Assembly (NCBI RefSeq): GCF_001039355.2
Contig: NW_019775396.1
Coordinates: 364,957 to 428,956, forward strand
DNA length: 64,000 bases
Source: Lingula anatina
Taxonomy: Eukaryota; Brachiopoda; Lingulata; Lingulida; Lingulidae
Direction of reading: 5' to 3'
Shown: positions 13,101-28,100 of the stretch, piece by piece
How positions within the stretch are numbered: position 1 is the stretch's first letter
How the letters are laid out: every line of letters starts with the position of its first letter
The notes under the pieces: model-generated
Databases searched by the model: none
Seen by the model: only the letters and a program-made list of their open reading frames with translations
Told to the model about the DNA's origin: nothing
Position numbers and translations under genes: made by a program

Positions 13101-16100
13101 CTCAGTCTTCTGTCCCAGATGCCAGAAAGAAGTCAGACGCACCAGGGACATTTTTGTTCTCTAAGAGGAAAGTCCCAGAATTGATAGGAACGTACCATAT
13201 CATGTTTGTGTACAAGGACAGCAGCTGGGAATTGCTCAGTAATTTGGTAAGTCACTGAGGACAGAGAAGTGCTAGCAGACTTCTTTGCCAGTTGCCCCAA
13301 TGATTCTAACCCATTTATATTTGATTTTGATGATACAAGTTCATTATAGTCTTGCAATCAAATAGATTTTAGAAAAAAAAACTTTAAACAGAAAGTTACT
13401 TTGTTTCCCCCATTCTGGTAATCTTCCTGTTAATATTTCCAGATAGTGATCTGTGTGAAGGCAGGTCCCCCCAGTAAACTGGTTCCACTGGAGGACACAG
13501 GTACATACACAGTGTCTAACACACAGAAGCTGACCAGCAGGTGCCTCATCCGCTCTCTACACATGGAGCTCAGGGTAGGCTGGGGCTGCCTTTCACAGTA
13601 CAGTGATTGCTCACTAATTTAAAATTAAAATTGTTTACTTAATTTTTATCTAGAAACAATGATTTATTCTTTTGGAAGTGATTGAAATTATTATTTGAAA
13701 CAGTTGAAAAGTGTTTTCATTTCAAGTCAGTAGGTTTTTATAGATAACCACAAATAATTAACATTTCAAAAAGAATTTATAATAGTTTTGAGTATCAAAT
13801 TATATTTCCAACATCTATTTTATTTTCAGGACAACTACAATAACCCATCTGGCCTAGAAGTTGAAGGGAAAGTGTACATTGAAGTGACTTGTAACTCCAA
13901 AGTCAGTGAGATTCCAAAGTTAGCAGGGAAAGCTAGTCGAGTGGAAGTGTCCATGGTGGGGGGAAAAGCTACAATACAGGTAGGGGTTTACAGGAGTGGA
14001 AGTGTCCATGGTGGGGGGAAAAGCTACATTAATGGTTTCTTACGACTTGAACATGCATTAATTTATTTTCCGCCAAGTCACTGTATTCATGGAAACAATG
14101 CCAATACATCTAGCATGTATTTTCCTTAAGAAATGCCATACTCATAAAAATAAGAACTGTTATCATTTATTTTATGATTTATTATCTTTTATTATTAGTA
14201 CTTTGTTATTGTAATCATTTTATCTTTCCCCAGAATCTGTACATTCATGAGAACACAGCAGGTCAAGATGGTCAGGAGTACCTGCTGAGGTGCACTGTCT
14301 CCAGTCCCACACTACAGCACTCTCTGCCTGCCTACAACATTCCTTTCCTCTTCTATAACGGTGAGTACATAACATAGTCCAATACATTGTATCCTTATGA
14401 CATTCATAAACTACATTAGAAAGTAATGATTATAAGTTAAATACATTCATTTCCAGGCTTTTATGAAGGTAACTTTTTTTCCATTTTGTGAATTATTATG
14501 TCATGTAGAGATCTTGGTTTTTGTTGTGAAAGGCATACATATATATGTAGGCTAAGAGATTTATGAAACAGTTAATTTGTTAATCAGTTGAAAAACATTG
14601 TGGATGCATTACTTAGCCTCAGAAAGTGCTCACTAATGCATTGAAGAAAAAACACAATCTCCATAGTGTTGAATTTGCAAGTTATTTTGTTCTTTTTATT
14701 GAATCATGAATTTGAATGATAACCTCACTGATAAAAACACAAGAAGTACATTATGTATGGTTACAGTTCAGATTTTAGTCGACATTTCCAGACAAAAGTC
14801 AAGTGTATAAACTCCTTAGATGAATATCATAAAGCCCTAATTGCTAAATTGTTACAAGAAATAGTGTTAATTGCAATTTGATGCGATTTGATACAGCAGA
14901 AAATTGGGTGGTTTGTTAATCAATGTTTTAAGAGATTACATTTAATAAAACAGGTTGCCTTTTTGGAATTATTAAGAAGCAGTGCATTTATTTGCCCCAA
15001 GATGATATGTGGTGCAGTCCATGTTTGCTAGATAAAATTTTGATTTCATAACAAAAAGTTTGCAATACTAAATTTTAAATAGAGATGTTTACTGAATATC
15101 CAACTGATAGATAATTATGCTTACATAAACAAAGTGATAGGAAGATTCTCAACACATGCAATAATGCAGTGGTTTTTGATGATTCAGATGTTAACATATT
15201 GATGTCAATTATCAAGAATACAAACAAGTGTGAAAAGTGTGGATTAAACATTCAATTACAATAGCAGAATAATTTAAAGATAACTCCTAGAGATATAATG
15301 ATCAAAATAGATCAGAATGGAGAAAATGTTTGTGTACAAATATTCGGTTAGGCAGAATCACCTCAGAAAGGTTTTATGTATATATGATAGTTTTGTTATG
15401 CCTTTACACACATCAAATCTTCATCACAAAATGAAGTGTATACACATTTTTCATTTGAATCACACAATTTGAATTACAGATAAACATAGATTGTATTTTT
15501 CCTAATGTACTTAATATATTACCAATAAACATTTAATTGTATTTTCCTGCATGTACTTCAAATATTACCAATAAACATTAAATTGTATTTTTCCTAATGT
15601 ATTTAAAATATTCACAAGGAATTCTTTTTATGTGATAACTCCATTTCTATTTCATGTTACAGTTAGACTGTTGCACAGTTCTAGCTATTCCACCCAAGTA
15701 GAGTGCTGTGTTATGTATCTAGGTTTGGTGGAGCAGTTGTGCATGCACCATTTTAATTGAGCACAAATAGTCCTACTTGCTACTGTTAAAACATTAAGTT
15801 ATTTAATCCTGCCAAACTCTTGCAGCCAAACTGTTGTAGCTGAGGTGTAGTCTAGGTGTACCTTGTATTTTCATCTGTTCTTGGCCTTACCAACTGCTCT
15901 GTGTTATGGAATGGTATTCTGGTCAGTTTATATTAGGTGATACTTGATACATAAGAAATGTTTCAAAGACAGATCTTCATGCCTCTCCTTGTATTGAGAT
16001 GTGACCTTGACCTTGTGATATGAAAATATGGGTGCCCTGCTGCTATTTGTTTATGTTATGAGCTTTGTATGCATGGCTTAGAATAACTGTTTCAGAAAGT

Positions 16101-19100
16101 GAAGGTTTACTTTTCTTCTTGAGCTATTCATTTGGCTGTCAGCTGAAAGTAAACTTGTTCTTTTGTCCATGACCTTGTCCTCTGACCTTGAACTAACCTT
16201 TAACTTGCCATGTCTCCTGTACTGCCCTTCCACACAGTTTATATGTACATGTGTTTTAGGAACTGTTCCACTGACTTGCAGGCCTTGTATTTGCACCTGG
16301 ATTTTGTAAGGACTGCACCTTTCCTGCTTAAGTGGGAGAGAAGTGAAGTGTCAGCCATGTTATACAGGCATAATGTGGAGTGATGGATATTACATTTAAT
16401 GTTGGCATAGGTCATAGTTCTATAGTTATGGCAGATATAGTTTGACTTTGGCAGCTGACTTTGGTTACTGTGAACTTTAATATTCTTGGAGAGATGGAAA
16501 CTGTCAGACATCACTTTTGATTACAAAATTACAGAGTAGAGGCTATTTAAGAGAAAATTTAGTTTTTTTTTTAAATAATAATTCAAAATGTTAAATTCAA
16601 AGCATCATTATTATAGTAATTTTATTTGTAACACACACATGCATGCACACAAACACAAATTTTGGGGAATCAGTGTGTTTTCAAGTATTGGATAACTTGT
16701 CACACGATATAAAAATGAAAATGCACTTATGTGGTTAATGGTATATTCACTGGTGAAGGTCATTACTGATGATGTGTTGTATAGTAGTGAGTGAGAGGAG
16801 AGAGAAGAGGAGAGAGGGTGATTTCTGTAAAGACTTACCCACAGAAGTGCCATGCCTGGATGGTGATGTAGCCATTGTTGATCCTGTACCCTGTGGTCGA
16901 GGGGACACATGTGTTATCATCCTTGTAGGTCAAGATTTGGAGCTTGCCCCTCTTGGGTGTAGGGGGCGCTGGGATTGTCAGGGTAACCTGGCGTAGTATT
17001 CGATAGAAATAATCCTTACTGATAATGATTAGTTCAGTGTAGTGAATAGTATAATTATTGTTATATGTCCAGCAAATTAGTAAGTTTTCTACTGAATTTA
17101 ATTTGTTTTGTGCCTTGTTAAGAACCATACAAGATTATCAATAATTATGCTAAGGTCTGGGTCAAAAAATAAATTGGACTGTGTTGAACAGATTTCTATC
17201 TGTGTGTGTAGCTTCAAGACTATCTGCAATAAGTGCTGTATGGAGCTGTAGCTGGGGGTATGACATGGGTACCAGTGCTGAGATATCAATAAGCAATCAC
17301 CTCACCTGTTCATTGAAGTTGACATTCTTGCTCTGTCCTAGGTGAATAATGTGACCCAGGGAAATGATGTTGTCCACTATTTTGTTTTGTTTCTTCACCT
17401 CCAGAAGAGCTTCCTGGTCTACTTTCTCTATCTACAGTACATCATTACAGAGCTCATGTCAGTGACAGCTGTGACAACATAATCTTTAATGTCATGGACA
17501 ACTATGACAATACAATCTTTAATGTCAGTGACAACTATAGCAATACATTACAATTTACAGTACCATACAAAGTTTCTAACACAGCATATAGATAATGAAA
17601 TACACTTTGCTGTTAGGATGCAGAGAAGAGCAATCAATACCAGGGGCGTAACCAGACCTTTAAAAATTGTACGCACAGATTTTTAAAATTCCCAGCAAAA
17701 TGTAGACTAACGCAAGAGATGAAGGACAGCGTAATTACAGCNTGGAGGATTCTCACTAAAGTGCAATCAGTAGAATCAGCTTAAACACCACACGAATAGT
17801 AATTACCCCCTAGCTGTTTGAGGAGCTGTGTCATTCAGTTAAGTACATTGCACTAAGTGAGAACCCCCACAGAGTTGGGCCAGCCCAACTTAGTACCATG
17901 TGTCTATCTGAATGCTCCCTCACACACACACTTTGTAAATCACCTCGTAAGGACAGGTAGCAAAAAGTTGCCCAGGTAAATGTCTCAAAATTAATTTAGG
18001 TTGAGTCAACAAAAAGACATGTAAACAGGTATTATGGTATTATCTGTTATCTACTGGAGGTGTGTGATTAACATAATAAATCTTAGCTAAACTAATTTAT
18101 TTAAGGGCATGGAAACATAGGTTATCCTGTTTCCATTTTTTGCTTGTCTTGAACTGATAGTGAAAAAATGTTAGCAAACATCCAGGTTATGGAAACAGGT
18201 CAATCCCACAATTTCAGCAGTCTTTCACACTGTCTTCTGCACACTAATTCCACGGGGACTCTCGCTGAATGCAATAAGATTAAACGCCTCCTCTTTTTTA
18301 ACAACATACTTGCATAATAGCTTTTCTGTATTTTACTGATTGCCAGGAGAAGGCATGTTAATCTGATTGAATTCAGCAAGAGCCTATGTGGAGTTAGTGT
18401 GCAGTAGCTAGTACAATAAAGATTCATTGTGAGTACACGCTACAGCAAAACTGTGATCTTTAAAAAATTCATACGAGGACAGTTTAGAACTTGGAGGTTA
18501 GGGTGATATAAGGCTATAGAAGTGGAAACCATTTGTCAACAAAGTTTTTTATCTCTAAGTTTAATCAAGGTCAATGCCACTTGAAAATGTCAGAAATAAA
18601 TAGGTAACAGCTTTACCTAGATAAAATATTTTTACAACATGAGGAAAATTATTCATAAACACTAAATCCTTAGGTTTTTATAGTAAAGATATCATGACCC
18701 ACAATAAATGTCAACATATTTATGCTAATTTGTACGTCTTAATTCTCTTTGAGCAGTTTTACTGCCACTTGCAGTTTTAAAAATACAGCTCAGCAAAATA
18801 AGTATCATTATATACATGGGACAATGACTAATGGCATAAAACTCTGTGTTGATTGCAATTATGCTTTACTCTATTGTTTGTATTTCATTTATTTTACAAA
18901 CTCTGCACTATGTATTGTACTGAAAACTTAAGTACAAGTTTGGGTGAGGCTAAAATACAGGAGTCTATATTACATAATTGTATCATTAATGGCACTTAAT
19001 TACCATGTTACAAACTTGTAAGTAAATTTGTCCATCCACGTCATAATTACCTAGTGAAAGGTCTCAGGCTGATACTGCCATCCTGCACAATTCTATTCCA

Positions 19101-22100
19101 TATAAAGTACATCCTCCAGTTAGTGACTACATGACTAAGAGCATAAGCTTCATATATGACCAAAAAAAGGCCTTCAATCTTATCTTATACAATATAGGCT
19201 GTAAGTTTGCCAGTACAGTACTTTGATATGTTAATGTTCACATGTGCATGCATGAAGGTTCACATGTCAATACACTATGAACTAGATTTTTTTAAAATTT
19301 CAACCTAGATAAACTCAATTCATTCTTTGTGTACCTGCACATTGTAGCTTCCCAACAGGAACTAAAGTGTTCACAACTAAAGTGTTCACACACCGTGCAT
19401 GTATTCATGGATGTATTTGTATGCGACAAATACCTCTCCTTCCTGGGCTTGAGGGTAAATAATCATGGAAGTAAGACCAATTTTTTTTTTTTTTTGCAGA
19501 CATTAAAAAAAAAATCTAATTTATTGGGTGATAAAAACAATAAAGTTGAACATTTGCTTCAGGTTATAATTTATTAGAAACTATTTTCCTCAAAATTATC
19601 TAATTTATCAGGTGATAATAGCAATAAATCAGAACATTTGATACGATTTATAAAGTATATTTACATGTATTTTCCTTAAAATTATCAAATTTATTGGGTG
19701 ATAAAAGCAATAAATTACACCATTAGCTAAGAGTTATAAAGTATATATTTTCCTCAATGATATGGGGCTACTGTACATGTGCATGTATCAGGAGGTGGTA
19801 ATAAGAAAAACCTGCCGCAATAAACATGTGACCACTACATATTTTGCCTGAAAGGCATTCAGCTGATTTAAAATTTTAGCCTGTAGCGTTATACATGTAC
19901 ATGTACATGTAAATTATACAATTTATATGATTAATATACAATTTTTTCTCCGGCCATCCTGGCAATATGTTCTCAGGAGACACAAGATGGTTTTAACACA
20001 AACCAAGACATCAAATTTTAGGCTTTAACAATCACTTTTAACCTTTAGAGTGTTCTTTTTTAGGTCTGTAGTCAAGGGAGTTCAGCAGTTTCTAGGGAAC
20101 TGCCACTTTGGCTGTAAAAGGTCCACTCTGAATCAACATTTGATCTATGAACACACTAAGGTTCCATTCAGAATAGAAGATCCGAGTATCAATTGGTCCA
20201 AAGATCAAATATGGCACACCCTACATGAAAGGAAGACTGCTTCCCGTAATGGTCACTCTGCCTCTCACACGACTCTCAACGCATCCGGTCCAATGGAGAC
20301 AAGATTTAATTACTGTGTCCCTGCAGGGATGATGCATGGGGAGTCGTGTGAAAGGTGGAGAGACCATTACTGGATAAAGCGGTCTTCCTTTCATGTAGGG
20401 TCCGCCATATTTGATCCTTGGACCAGCTGATACTTGGATCTTCTATTCTTAATGGCCCCTAAGCTTCACCAGAACCTCATGGCAGTGCACCTTTGACAAT
20501 GCTGGCTACAGGTCTGTTGTCACATATATTACAGGTATAAACATGCATGGTTTCTTTATACAGAATTTTTTTATATATATACACCTTCTATGTACTGATA
20601 CTGATGATAAAGGAACAAACACTGAAGTTCACACTGCATATAGGTTACCAAGTTTCAATGGTTCTATAAATCTCTTGACAATTCCAGACTGAGACTATGA
20701 TGCACTTGGTCAAAATGTCACTAGCTCTTCAGTAGGATTCCAATTTTTAAAGTTGTACAAAATCACAGTTAGTAGTGGTGCATGTAGTAAACATAACCAC
20801 CATCAACATACAAATATCCAACCCAAGGTAACAGTCAGCCTTTAATTATTTTTTAGGTTGTGTGAGCCAAATAAACAATTTTTTACAAATGTATTAACAA
20901 AAATACTGTCAAAAAATGAACAATCAAAGGAATAGAGAGAGAGAGAGATTCAGACTTGCCTTTTTTCTTTTTTTCCCCTGTCACTATTAGACTGTAGTCC
21001 CAAATGTGTTGCAATCAAAATAAATTTTGTTGAAGTAGACTGTCACTTCACCAGTGCTTCATGTGCAGCAACCCAACCTGCAAGGAATTAAAGCTGAACC
21101 TAGAATATTAAAGAAGGTTTGCATGTCAATGTATAAACATCTTCAGTCCTCATTCATCAAGGTTGTAACTACATGTATCTCCTCACAGGCACTGTTACAT
21201 GTAAAAACACTTTCAGTCTCTTAAAAAAACAATCTACATTAAATCACCTTTTCACAAGATACAATGAAAACAATACTTGAAAACAAGTCCATTGAGTGTA
21301 CAATAATAACAGTTGCCTAAACCAAGGAGACAGTTAACTTTTGTCATCACGAAACTGATAAAAATGCACTCTATGAATATGAACATGTATGCAGGAGTGC
21401 ATGAACATCACGCAAATAGGTGCAGCATAATTACTTACCTGACTATGAGCCCAATACCAAATATACATTGGCTGTTTTCATTGACTGTGCATGCAAGTTC
21501 AAAATGTCACCAATGTGTACAGATACACTGCAATAGCCTACAAAACAATATGTAAATGGGATTAGGGTTACTACATATTTGTACATGCGAAAGTACACTG
21601 TTGTGACAAACTTTCATCTTCTGTGCTCTTAGAGCAGAGGTCATGATCTTGACTTGATTAAACACAACCAAACTCAGTATACTGCTCATTTATGCCGCAT
21701 TTCCAGTCAAAAGGGACCGACCCATCTTGGTGAGATCTGTCTCAGTAAGCCATCAGGTCGATATAATCAAATCTACCTGTCGCTTTATTTGTAATTGAAG
21801 TGCATGTAAAACTAAGGGTGATGGTAGAATGGCTCTGTATGGCTTAACTGCTGATTGTAATAAAATGATATCCTTACGATATGGGTCATCACAACATAGA
21901 TCACCACATCTAAACTGGAAACATGCGTTAGCAATATGTGATCACACAGAGCGACATTTAAGGTATGTTATGACAAAGTTTAACTTATAATGCATTTATG
22001 AAACTTAAACAAAGAGGTCATTATAATTCTGCCCATCTCACAACACATCTCAGGTACATGGATGTATCTCAAGGCTAAGGGTGCTTTCCCAGAGATTTAG

Positions 22101-25063
22101 ATCGATCTAAAGATTAAGTTTTAGATCGACCTAACTCCCTGGCAGTTCACGCTAAATTGCAGTCAGCCGAGCGGGCACCATAGTTAATTACCCCCTTACA
22201 GCTTTTAGTAGGTGGGACAGACGCTTAAGCCGGCCAAGCTGACAATAATTTAGTGAGACTCCCTACAGGGATAGATCGATCTAAAAATCTATGGAAATGG
22301 GGTGTAATTCCATTGCACCAGGTCATGCAAAGTCCTCAGCATAATAAGGATACTAGTATATCAGTCAGCTAATTAACAGCTTGTGATATTAACAGACAAG
22401 GTTTTCTTAGCACTTTTTAATAAAGTTTAATAGGCAAATAAAATGCCAGTACTAATAATTTTTTTAAACATTAACACTCTGCCATATGTTTTGATTTTAA
22501 ACACCACAATTCTGAAAAATACAAGTCTATAAATCAAAACATATCATTTTTTCTTTAAAAAGGGACAATTCATACCTCCTAAGTGACATCTGATATGGCA
22601 ATAAATCATAACTGGCAACCCCCTTCCCCATTCCACCCCCCCCCCCCTCTTCAGCATCTCTTTAGCTATAGCATATAGTGTATGTCATACAGATTAACAA
22701 TAATAATAATAATGTTTATTTGAAACTGAAATAGTTGGATTGTACAATAATAAAGATTGCTAAATTCACTACAAATGAGAATTATATTACAAAGTTGTTA
22801 ATTAAAAGTGTTATGATAAAATAAAACATTTACTAAGCAGGGGCGTAACCAGACCTTTAAAAATTGTACGCACAGATTTTTAAAATTCCCAGCAAAATGT
22901 AGACTAACGCAAGAGATGAAGGACAGCGCAATTACAGCATATGTACCACACATCGCAGCTTAATTTTCATTAATAATAAAATGATCATTTAGTCAGAAAT
23001 ATTTAAATTAAAAAAGTTTCAATATTCTTATTACCCAGAACGGTATATTTATTTAAAAGGAGGCTAGCTTCGCATATGTGGAACTCCCTTCGAATAATCC
23101 TGGATCCTCTGAGTTGAACTAACATACGGTTTCATTCACCTTACATGTGGATGCATGGTTCCCAAAAACAACCAATTTTATGACACGACAGAGCTTTGAT
23201 ATATCTAAGTTTAATTATTTGTTTGTAAAAATTGCCCCTGTCACCCTGTTAGTTTGGAGGGGTAAGCTGGGTCAAGTCCGTGTCAAAATTCTTTGAAGCT
23301 TTGCAGGAAAAATTCTTCCTTTGTTTCTCTAGCTCCTTCTTAAACCTGGTGTCCAGATTTTATCTAGTGCGGGAGCTGCTCTTTGAAAATAACACTCAGG
23401 CAGATTTTTACCTGAGATAAATATCGCCAGATATTCTCAAGAAAGAAGGTACAGAAGAGTTGAGGGCCACTGAACCCTCCAATTAAGAGGTAAAGGAAGT
23501 TTTAGTTAGATGTACGATTAAGATAGGACTTGTTAAGGTTACAGGCATTGTTTACCTCAGTTTGCAAGACGGGGGGAGGGGGGGGTCAGAACAATTGTGC
23601 CTATACAATTGATACAGAGGATTTGTTTTTACAGGTGACTTTAATAAGCAGAGGATTTCTTTATATTCCGTGAAAAATACACTAAATTTATATGAAATAA
23701 TACCATGGTTGGCCAAAAAATTGTACGCACAGTGCATCCGTGCGTATGCCTAGTTACGCCCATGCATACTGTAACATTACAATAATTAGACAACCTGTTA
23801 ACAATACAAATGACAGTATTTGGCCTTGCTGGTAATTTTATCCTGATCAAAAGCTTCAACTTAAGAATAAGTACATTTAAGAGAAAAAAAATGGAACTTT
23901 TTGAATTTTTAATATACATTTGGCAAATATTATAGGCTATAGTAAACTAAGTGTAAGTCCATGTACCTGCAATATAACATCTAGTGTGACGTTGACAGCA
24001 TTAGCAGGGAAGTAGACCTTGATGTTGGGATCCACTGTGGATCTGAACAGTCCGCCAGCCTTGGTCACTCTGAAGCAATCTGCTCGAAGACGGAGAAGAC
24101 CATTCTGATTCCTGGAGAGAAATGTCTGATGGTTGACTTTGTAGTCTCTCTGTGCTGGAGAGCTGGAGAGCAGCGTACACTCCTGGTCTTCCATTTCCCT
24201 GGAGGTGTGGAAATCCAGGATAAAGATTTAATTAATATAGTGTTTGGTATAATTTGACTTAACACTTCTGGTGTTGGTTGATAGTACTCTTTGGGTCATA
24301 CTAAAAAATAGTGACAAAGGGTTTAATACCGAAATCACATGATAAAATGTCCTTGTTTTTAGCATTGATTTAACTTTTGCCTGCATCCCAATTGTTGTTA
24401 AGTGGTGGCTACAGCAATACAAAGAAATTTTGTGCATTTTGTTATTATATTTACCTGGCACACACACTGAATACCTTTTAGGTGTTAGTCTACTAATTCT
24501 AATACCATTTTAATAAATATTGTGTTCATTACCCACAAATTTAAAACATGTCATTTATTTTAGTGTTTTCCTAGATTTTTCTTCATTATTTACAAAACAT
24601 GGTCTAGCACGAACCCATCTGGCTTTATAGAATCATAAGCTCATCCTTTCCAGATTATTCTAATACAAATCTGATTGGGAATTAATTTCTTGTTCCTCCT
24701 AAAATGAGTGAGTAATAACCATAGGCTGATGCATATTCACTCCCCATTAAGTGGAAATTGACAAACAGTGCACTGTATTAATTGACCATTAGAAAGTAAT
24801 TATGGCCAAGGACACCCTAATCACCAATTATAACCAGAGGTTAGGAAGAAGTAAGGAGAAGATGGCAGAATTAAGAAGTTTGGGGTATTTTTCACCGAGC
24901 ACTTTGAAAAATATAAAATCAGCTCTTTATATGTATATGCAGATATCCATTCAATAAAAAATGTTACATTATGATGAAGCTATTTTACCCTTATAAATAG
25001 TTCTTTGGTAACAGCTAACACGGCACAGATGCTATCACAGACTGTACTATGGATGCGCTCACA

Positions 25064-25106
<43 letters not shown>

Positions 25107-28100
25107 ACACATATTTAGGACTGTGTATTCCTGTTACACTGCCAGTATGTCCTCACCTTTTGAAGAGTGCCTTGGTGATGGAGGGGTGCACAGATCTGTG
25201 GGATATCACAGGCTGGAGCAGGTCTTCATTCAAGAATGCCTCCACCTGGTTGGCCACTCCCAGCAGCCCGTAGTCTGTGCTCTGACTGTAGGCACGCTGC
25301 ACCTGCCGGCGAGGATCAAAAGCTTTCTGGTGATATGGCTCAGTGCTATTGTCCATGTGTTGTGAGAATTTCAGTTTGGAATTCTGTTGGGTCTGTTTGC
25401 GATGGCCGCTCCCTGGTCGTTCTAAATCCCCATTAATTAGCATGGCATTCTCAGGGATCCCCCCGCGTTGTCTGGCCTGGCCTGCTGGGTGGTGGTGAGA
25501 CTGCTTAGCCCTGGCCTCTGGATGCACATGGCCATTCATCACTGGAGATGCCCTACCATCACCATTCACCAACCCATTCTCTCTAGGTGGCGACACATCT
25601 TGGCCTGCACGTGACCGTTGAATTCGTGATCTCACATTCCTTCCATGTGACCTGTTCTGACGCGTCCGTTGCTGCGGTTCATTCTCCATGATTCCAGATA
25701 TCCCTGAGTCGTCACCATTCATGTGTATGGTAGCATTATCACTGGAGTCATAAACACCACCATTTTCCTGCTGGGAGTTCCTTGTATGGCGTGGTGGGTT
25801 GTGGCGGTAGGTTGTCACCAGTGTGTCAATGTCTGTGATTTCCCCTCCCTCCATGTCATCTCCATCCATCAGGGTTTGGGTGGAGATTGGATTTCCTCTG
25901 ATGTTGAAATACTCCAGGTCCATGTTGTACAGAGGCTCTGGAATCTTGACCAGGAGGTTGAAGCCAAGGTCTAAGGTGCGCAGGTGGCGCAGCTGAGCAA
26001 TCTCCAAGGAAACATACCTGATTTGATTGGAGCAAACTTTGATCACTTCTACATTAGGTAGACCACACAAACCTAAAGGCAGGTTCTCTAATTGGTTGTT
26101 ATTTGCGTTGATGTAGCGTAGATTCCGATAACGACTGACAGAGAAATTGCGCAGCATATTCTGTGCGACGTTGAGGTATTCTACAGTGGGGAGGTTGTTT
26201 GGGATGGAGTGCAGCTGATTGCGCTGGACATGCAAAGTGCGCAACTTTTCCATCTTGCTCAGATCATGTGGTAATGATTTCAGCAAGTTTCTGGCAAGAT
26301 TAAGGTGGCGAACACTCTTCATGTTAAGAAGCACACGTGGGACTGTGACAAATCTATTCCCTGCTAAGTTGAGTTCCTTCAAGAACTTGAGGTTTTCCAA
26401 GTCATTTGGCAAGTTTGTCAGCTTATTATTCTTCAGAATGATGACCTCCAGGTTTCTCATGTTGCATACCACAATGGGAAGATTCTCAAACATGTTGTTC
26501 CCCAGACTGAGCCAGCGTAAACCCCGCATGTTTTGCATGGAGAAAGGAAGGTGCCACAGACTGTTCATTTGCAGGTCCAACACACGCAGATTAACAAGAT
26601 GGCCTAGCTGATGGGGGGCACTCTCAAATTTATTGGAGCGAAGTTTCAGCACCTTTAGGTTTTGAAGATAATTGAAGTTTTGTGGCAAAGTCCTAAGCTT
26701 GTTGAAGGAAAAGTCCATCTCCTGTAAGTAGTGTAGGTTTGTCAGCGTGTCGGGAAGGTGGGACACTTGATTCATATGCATGTCAAATATCCGCAAGCGA
26801 TGGAGACCTGCAATGGCGGGAGGGACAGCCTGGATGCGATTGTTTGCCATCTTGAATACCTCGATGCGTGTAAAATTGAACACCTCGGTGGGCATTTCAA
26901 CTAGGTCACGGTTTGATAAATCCAGTTCAACCATCCCGCGGTTACTTAAGATCACATTCATGCGTATGTTCTGTCCCCGTGGGGTCTCGGTGTCAATGAG
27001 ATCAGAGTACATCTGCCATGTGCTGTTGCTGGCCTGGCGGGTATGTATTGTAGAGGGTGAGGGTACCTCTCTATGGGTGTGATAGTGGCTGTGGGGGACA
27101 GCTGGCCCCCTGGCATCCTCCAACATAAAGGCATTCATTGCTTTAGCTTTGATAAACCTGCCTGTGGTTACTGAAAATATAACAACAAAAATAATAATAT
27201 ATTTATTATTTAGATTTTTAAATCCATAAAAATGTGTTCTGTAGATTTCAAAATAAAAATACAAAGTTAAAAGGAATTTTTTAATTGAAAAGTAATAGTT
27301 TTAAAAGTGATTAGTTAAATGTTACTTGAAAAATTAAAATAAATGTTGCAGAAAATGTAAATTTTGCTGTATGAGGAATTAGACCTTAGGTGATATGACT
27401 AGGTCCTAGCCCTCTGTGTGGCATATGGCATTGACTGAAGATACAAGACGGTTGTAATGTGAGTAATGAGGAGAAATAATTATAAGAACTTTAGGAAATG
27501 CCTTTACCTTTAAAATTACACAAAGAGAATTATACATATTGATAAGATTTGAAATCCCTTTAAGTTAGGTGAAACAAAAAGCTACACACCTGCAGTTATT
27601 TCTTTGTGAAGTATTACCTCTTGATTTATGTACTCTATCAAGTGTTTGCAGAGAAAATATCAATATTAATTACCTGTTGGTCATTGTGCAAAACAAGGTA
27701 CAACATTCAGTTGGCTGTAATAAAAACACCTTTAAAAGACAGGTATTTCTTAGCCATATTAAATTTGGAATAAACTTGGAAATTGATTAATTTTTCTCAT
27801 GTTCAATCCAGGCTTTTGACTTCCATGAATGAAGAGAAAATGCTACATTATTTAGAAAAAATACAACGCACTTTAAAAGGTATTTAGGCTATCTGCTGGG
27901 TTAATTTTTTGCCCCCAATTTTGTCCCTATCATCAACATTTGACAACTTGCCACTAAAAGGTAAACTTTGAAAGTTGTACTCTCCAATTTGTCTCATTTG
28001 CCCAGGTACTTGTGTACAGCTCAAAAATACCAGACTTCTTCTTACCTTTATCTATTGATGTTGACAGTACAGAAAATGAGAGCCCCCTATCAGAATGACC

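Noticed and set aside
16078-16514. Minus-strand frames as the missing 3' exons of the PIDD1-like gene
   Set aside because: Phases and content do not continue the ZU5 end, and no death-domain-like pattern is visible.
25723-27082. Several plus-strand frames of 80-130 codons
   Set aside because: All are shadows of the minus-strand LRR exon.
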